NCBI GenBank assembly: GCA_002842345.1
Contig: PHCU01000017.1
Span: 1 to 40,441 of the forward strand
DNA from: Betaproteobacteria bacterium HGW-Betaproteobacteria-12
Lineage (GTDB): Bacteria > Pseudomonadota > Gammaproteobacteria > Burkholderiales > Rhodocyclaceae
DNA length: 40,441 bases
Direction of reading: 5' to 3'
Shown: positions 38,736-40,441 of the stretch, in pieces
How the letters are laid out: each line of letters begins with the position of its first letter
Numbering within the stretch: the stretch's first letter is position 1
Program-made: the position numbers and the translations under genes
The notes under the pieces: model-generated
The model's database searches: none
What the model saw: the letters and a program-made list of their open reading frames with translations, nothing else
Told to the model about the DNA's origin: nothing

Positions 38736-39884
38736 ATGAGCACAGACAACGGCGAAGCCGGGCAACTGCTGGTCCTGGTGGCGACGCGCAAGGGCGCCTG
38801 GATCTATCACGGCGACCCTGAGCGGCGGGCGTGGCGGGTCGATGGCCCGCATTTTCTCGGCCACATCATCAACCATCTGGTGCTCGACCCGCGCGACGGA
38901 CGCACACTGCTGGCGTCGGCGTCGACCGGCCACCTGGGGCCGACCATCTTCCGCTCCACCGATCTCGGGCGGAGCTGGCAGGAGGCTGCCAAGCCGCCGG
39001 CTTTCGGGCCGGCGATCAACGGGCTGGCGGCGCGCGCCGTCAATCACACCTTCTGGCTGACGCCCGGGCCAGCCGAGCAGGCGGGGGTCTGGTATGCCGG
39101 CACCTCGCCGCAGGGCCTGTTCCGTTCCGCCGACGGCGGCGTCAATTGGGCGCCGTTCTCCTGCATCAACGACGATCCGCAGTACCGCCAGTGGTTCGGT
39201 ACGGAGCAGGACGGCACGCCGGACGGGCCGAAGCTGCATTCCATCATCGTCGACCCGCGCGATGCGCAGCACCTGTATTTCGCCATGTCCGGCGGCGGCG
39301 TTCATGAATCGCTGGACGGCGGGCAGAGCTTCGCGCCGCTGGTCGAGGGCATGGAGGTGGTGGCCGGCTTCGATATCAACCAGATAGGCTTCCACGACCC
39401 GCACTGCCTGCGCCTGTGCCCGTCCAATCCGGACCGTCTGTACCAGCAGAACCATTGCGGCATCTACCGGCTGGACCGGCCGGGGCGGCGCTGGCGGCGC
39501 ATCGGCCGCCACATGCCGGTGGAGATTGGCGACATCGGCTTCCCGCTGGTGCTGCATCCGCGTGACGACAACAAGCTGTGGGTCTTGCCGATGGACGGCT
39601 CGGACGTTTGGCCGCGGACCAGTCCGGGCGGTCAGCCGGCCGTCTATGCCTCGACCGACGGCGGCGAGAGCTGGCAGCGCCACGGCATCGGCCTGCCGGC
39701 CAGCCAGGCGTGGTGGACGGTCAAGCGCCAGGCCATGACCGGCGACCGCGAAGACTGTCTCGGCCTGTACTTCGGCACGACCAGCGGCGAACTGTGGCAG
39801 AGCCGCGACGAGGGGCGGCAATGGGAATGCCTGGCCCGTCACCTGCCGGAAATCTACGCGGTCGAAACGGCCTATCCGCGTTAG
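38736..39884 (+). CDS. BNR/Asp-box repeat beta-propeller protein
   Basis: The protein has 382 residues, no signal peptide and no membrane helix. Five Asp-box-like repeats are visible: FRSTDLGRSW, FRSADGGVNW, HESLDGGQSF, YASTDGGESW and WQSRDEGRQW. This indicates a sialidase/Vps10-type beta-propeller. It resembles WD40/YVTN/BNR-like proteins often annotated as exo-alpha-sialidase, but the catalytic Arg triad of sialidases is not evident, so enzymatic activity should not be assumed. A caaggagg ribosome site supports ATG 38736. A MoaD/ThiS-like gene follows 12 bp downstream, which suggests the two work together. Confidence 0.82.
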   Translation: MSTDNGEAGQLLVLVATRKGAWIYHGDPERRAWRVDGPHFLGHIINHLVLDPRDGRTLLASASTGHLGPTIFRSTDLGRSWQEAAKPPAFGPAINGLAARAVNHTFWLTPGPAEQAGVWYAGTSPQGLFRSADGGVNWAPFSCINDDPQYRQWFGTEQDGTPDGPKLHSIIVDPRDAQHLYFAMSGGGVHESLDGGQSFAPLVEGMEVVAGFDINQIGFHDPHCLRLCPSNPDRLYQQNHCGIYRLDRPGRRWRRIGRHMPVEIGDIGFPLVLHPRDDNKLWVLPMDGSDVWPRTSPGGQPAVYASTDGGESWQRHGIGLPASQAWWTVKRQAMTGDREDCLGLYFGTTSGELWQSRDEGRQWECLARHLPEIYAVETAYPR

Positions 39885-39896
39885 GCGGGCTGCGCC

Positions 39897-40154
39897 ATGC
39901 GCGTGCTGATCCCGAGCGCCCTGCAGTCCTACACCGGCGGTGCCTGGGTGGACGCCGAGGGGGGCACTGTCGATCAGGTGCTGCTCGATCTCGACCGGCA
40001 GTTTCCCGGTATCCGCTTTCGCATGGTCGACGAGCAGCTGCGCATCCGCCGGCACATCCGCCTGTTCCGCGACGGCGCGATGCTGTTCGACCTCGATCAG
40101 CCGCTGCCGGCCGATGGCGAACTGCACATCGTCCAGGCGCTGAGTGGCGGTTAG
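39897..40154 (+). CDS. MoaD/ThiS-like small sulfur-carrier protein
   Basis: This 85-residue ubiquitin-fold protein has the pattern MRVLIPSALQSYTGG, GGTVDQVLLDLDRQFPG and LPADGELHIVQALSGG. The terminal Gly-Gly is the residue pair that is adenylated and thiocarboxylated in sulfur carriers such as MoaD and ThiS. No activating E1-like enzyme (MoeB/ThiF) is adjacent in the window. Its tight link to the BNR-repeat gene is the main clue to a role. Confidence 0.88.
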   Translation: MRVLIPSALQSYTGGAWVDAEGGTVDQVLLDLDRQFPGIRFRMVDEQLRIRRHIRLFRDGAMLFDLDQPLPADGELHIVQALSGG

Positions 40155-40157
40155 GGT

Positions 40158-40441
40158 TCAGACCCAGTATTGGCGCGTCGTGCTGGTGCCGATCAGCGTG
40201 CGCTGTTCGGCTTCGCCGGCGACCTCGCGATAGTCGGCGATGGCCCGATCGCGGACCAGGGCCGAGACCGGGCCGACGCTGTCGGTGGCCAGGGCCTTCG
40301 GGTCGATGAACGGCCGCGGCGAATCGAAATCACTGAGGTGGGTGGCGGCGATCATCGCCGCGTAGGCCGGATCGGACTGGTTGTCGAGGGCGCGCAGGCG
40401 CGGGTCGGCGAGCAGGGTCTGCAGCGCCAGCGTGGCGGCGC
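40158..40441 (-). CDS. Unrecognised protein, C-terminal part (start outside window)
   Basis: The minus-strand frame is open from the window edge to a TGA at 40160-40158, giving at least the last 93 residues. An in-frame Met at 40355 is internal, as the frame continues upstream without a stop (LALQTLLADPRLRALD). The visible sequence includes ATHLSDFDSPRPFIDPKAL and RDRAIADYREVAGE; I do not recognise a family. It is convergent with the MoaD/ThiS-like gene, three bases apart. Codon use is typical of the window. Confidence 0.7.
   Translation of the reverse strand, partial: AATLALQTLLADPRLRALDNQSDPAYAAMIAATHLSDFDSPRPFIDPKALATDSVGPVSALVRDRAIADYREVAGEAEQRTLIGTSTTRQYWV

Noticed and set aside
38736..39884. 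Naming the BNR-repeat gene a sialidase
   Set aside because: Asp-box repeats mark only the propeller fold, and the catalytic Arg triad and signal peptide of sialidases were not seen.

Overview
The window is a dense, GC-rich bacterial chromosome segment. The gene set points to a betaproteobacterium, most likely of the Rhodocyclales (Dechloromonas/Azonexus/Accumulibacter-like): a PilA with a PglL/TfpO-type glycosyltransferase, a LapG/LapD/LapE adhesion module, stand-alone ethanolamine ammonia-lyase, a c551-type cytochrome and a second, divergent HflX. This placement is inferred from gene content. No rRNA, tRNA, CRISPR array, complete insertion sequence or phage gene was seen.

Layout. Positions 1-1353 hold the end of sucD, its terminator and an ornithine cyclodeaminase-family gene. 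Positions 1434-11178 hold seven tightly packed plus-strand signalling genes: a CHASE2 Ser/Thr kinase, a PP2C phosphatase, a double-FHA protein, a CHASE2 adenylate cyclase, a class II cyclic-nucleotide phosphodiesterase, a cyclic-nucleotide-binding protein fused to rhodanese, and a GAF/HD-GYP c-di-GMP phosphodiesterase. Writer, eraser and reader modules for protein phosphorylation and cAMP lie together with a c-di-GMP output. This is the strongest candidate for an undescribed integrated system in the window.

Positions 11187-14727 look visibly less GC-rich. They hold a decayed nucleotidyltransferase-fold gene and gene debris, then pilA with its own promoter and terminator, followed by the PglL/TfpO-like gene. 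Positions 14729-20322 (minus strand) read lapG, lapD, fic and a CYTH-CHAD triphosphatase. The fic gene has been inserted between lapD and the CYTH gene, which appear once to have overlapped by ATGA. A perfect 22-bp copy of the CYTH gene start remains at the lapD end, and a perfect 24-bp palindrome lies in front of fic. A divergent TolC/LapE gene with an extra C-terminal domain completes the Lap cluster.

Positions 22337-31379 hold a stand-alone OmpR-type DNA-binding domain, a SulP-STAS transporter with a fused cyclic-nucleotide-binding domain, a small cytochrome c, an MFS transporter, and an RND pump operon (adaptor, pump, DUF2892 protein). Positions 31481-35334 hold eutBC, a cysteine-less HMA-like protein and an HflX-type GTPase. 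Positions 35354-40441 hold a FliD-C-like orphan, a Tat-exported Csp-type copper-storage protein, three Hsp20 genes behind a sigma-32-like promoter, a BNR-repeat protein paired with a MoaD/ThiS-like protein, and a partial unrecognised gene.

Cyclic nucleotides recur: one cyclase, one phosphodiesterase and two proteins with cyclic-nucleotide-binding domains. c-di-GMP also recurs, in the HD-GYP protein and LapD. Signal crosstalk is therefore a plausible theme, but no direct link is proven by sequence.
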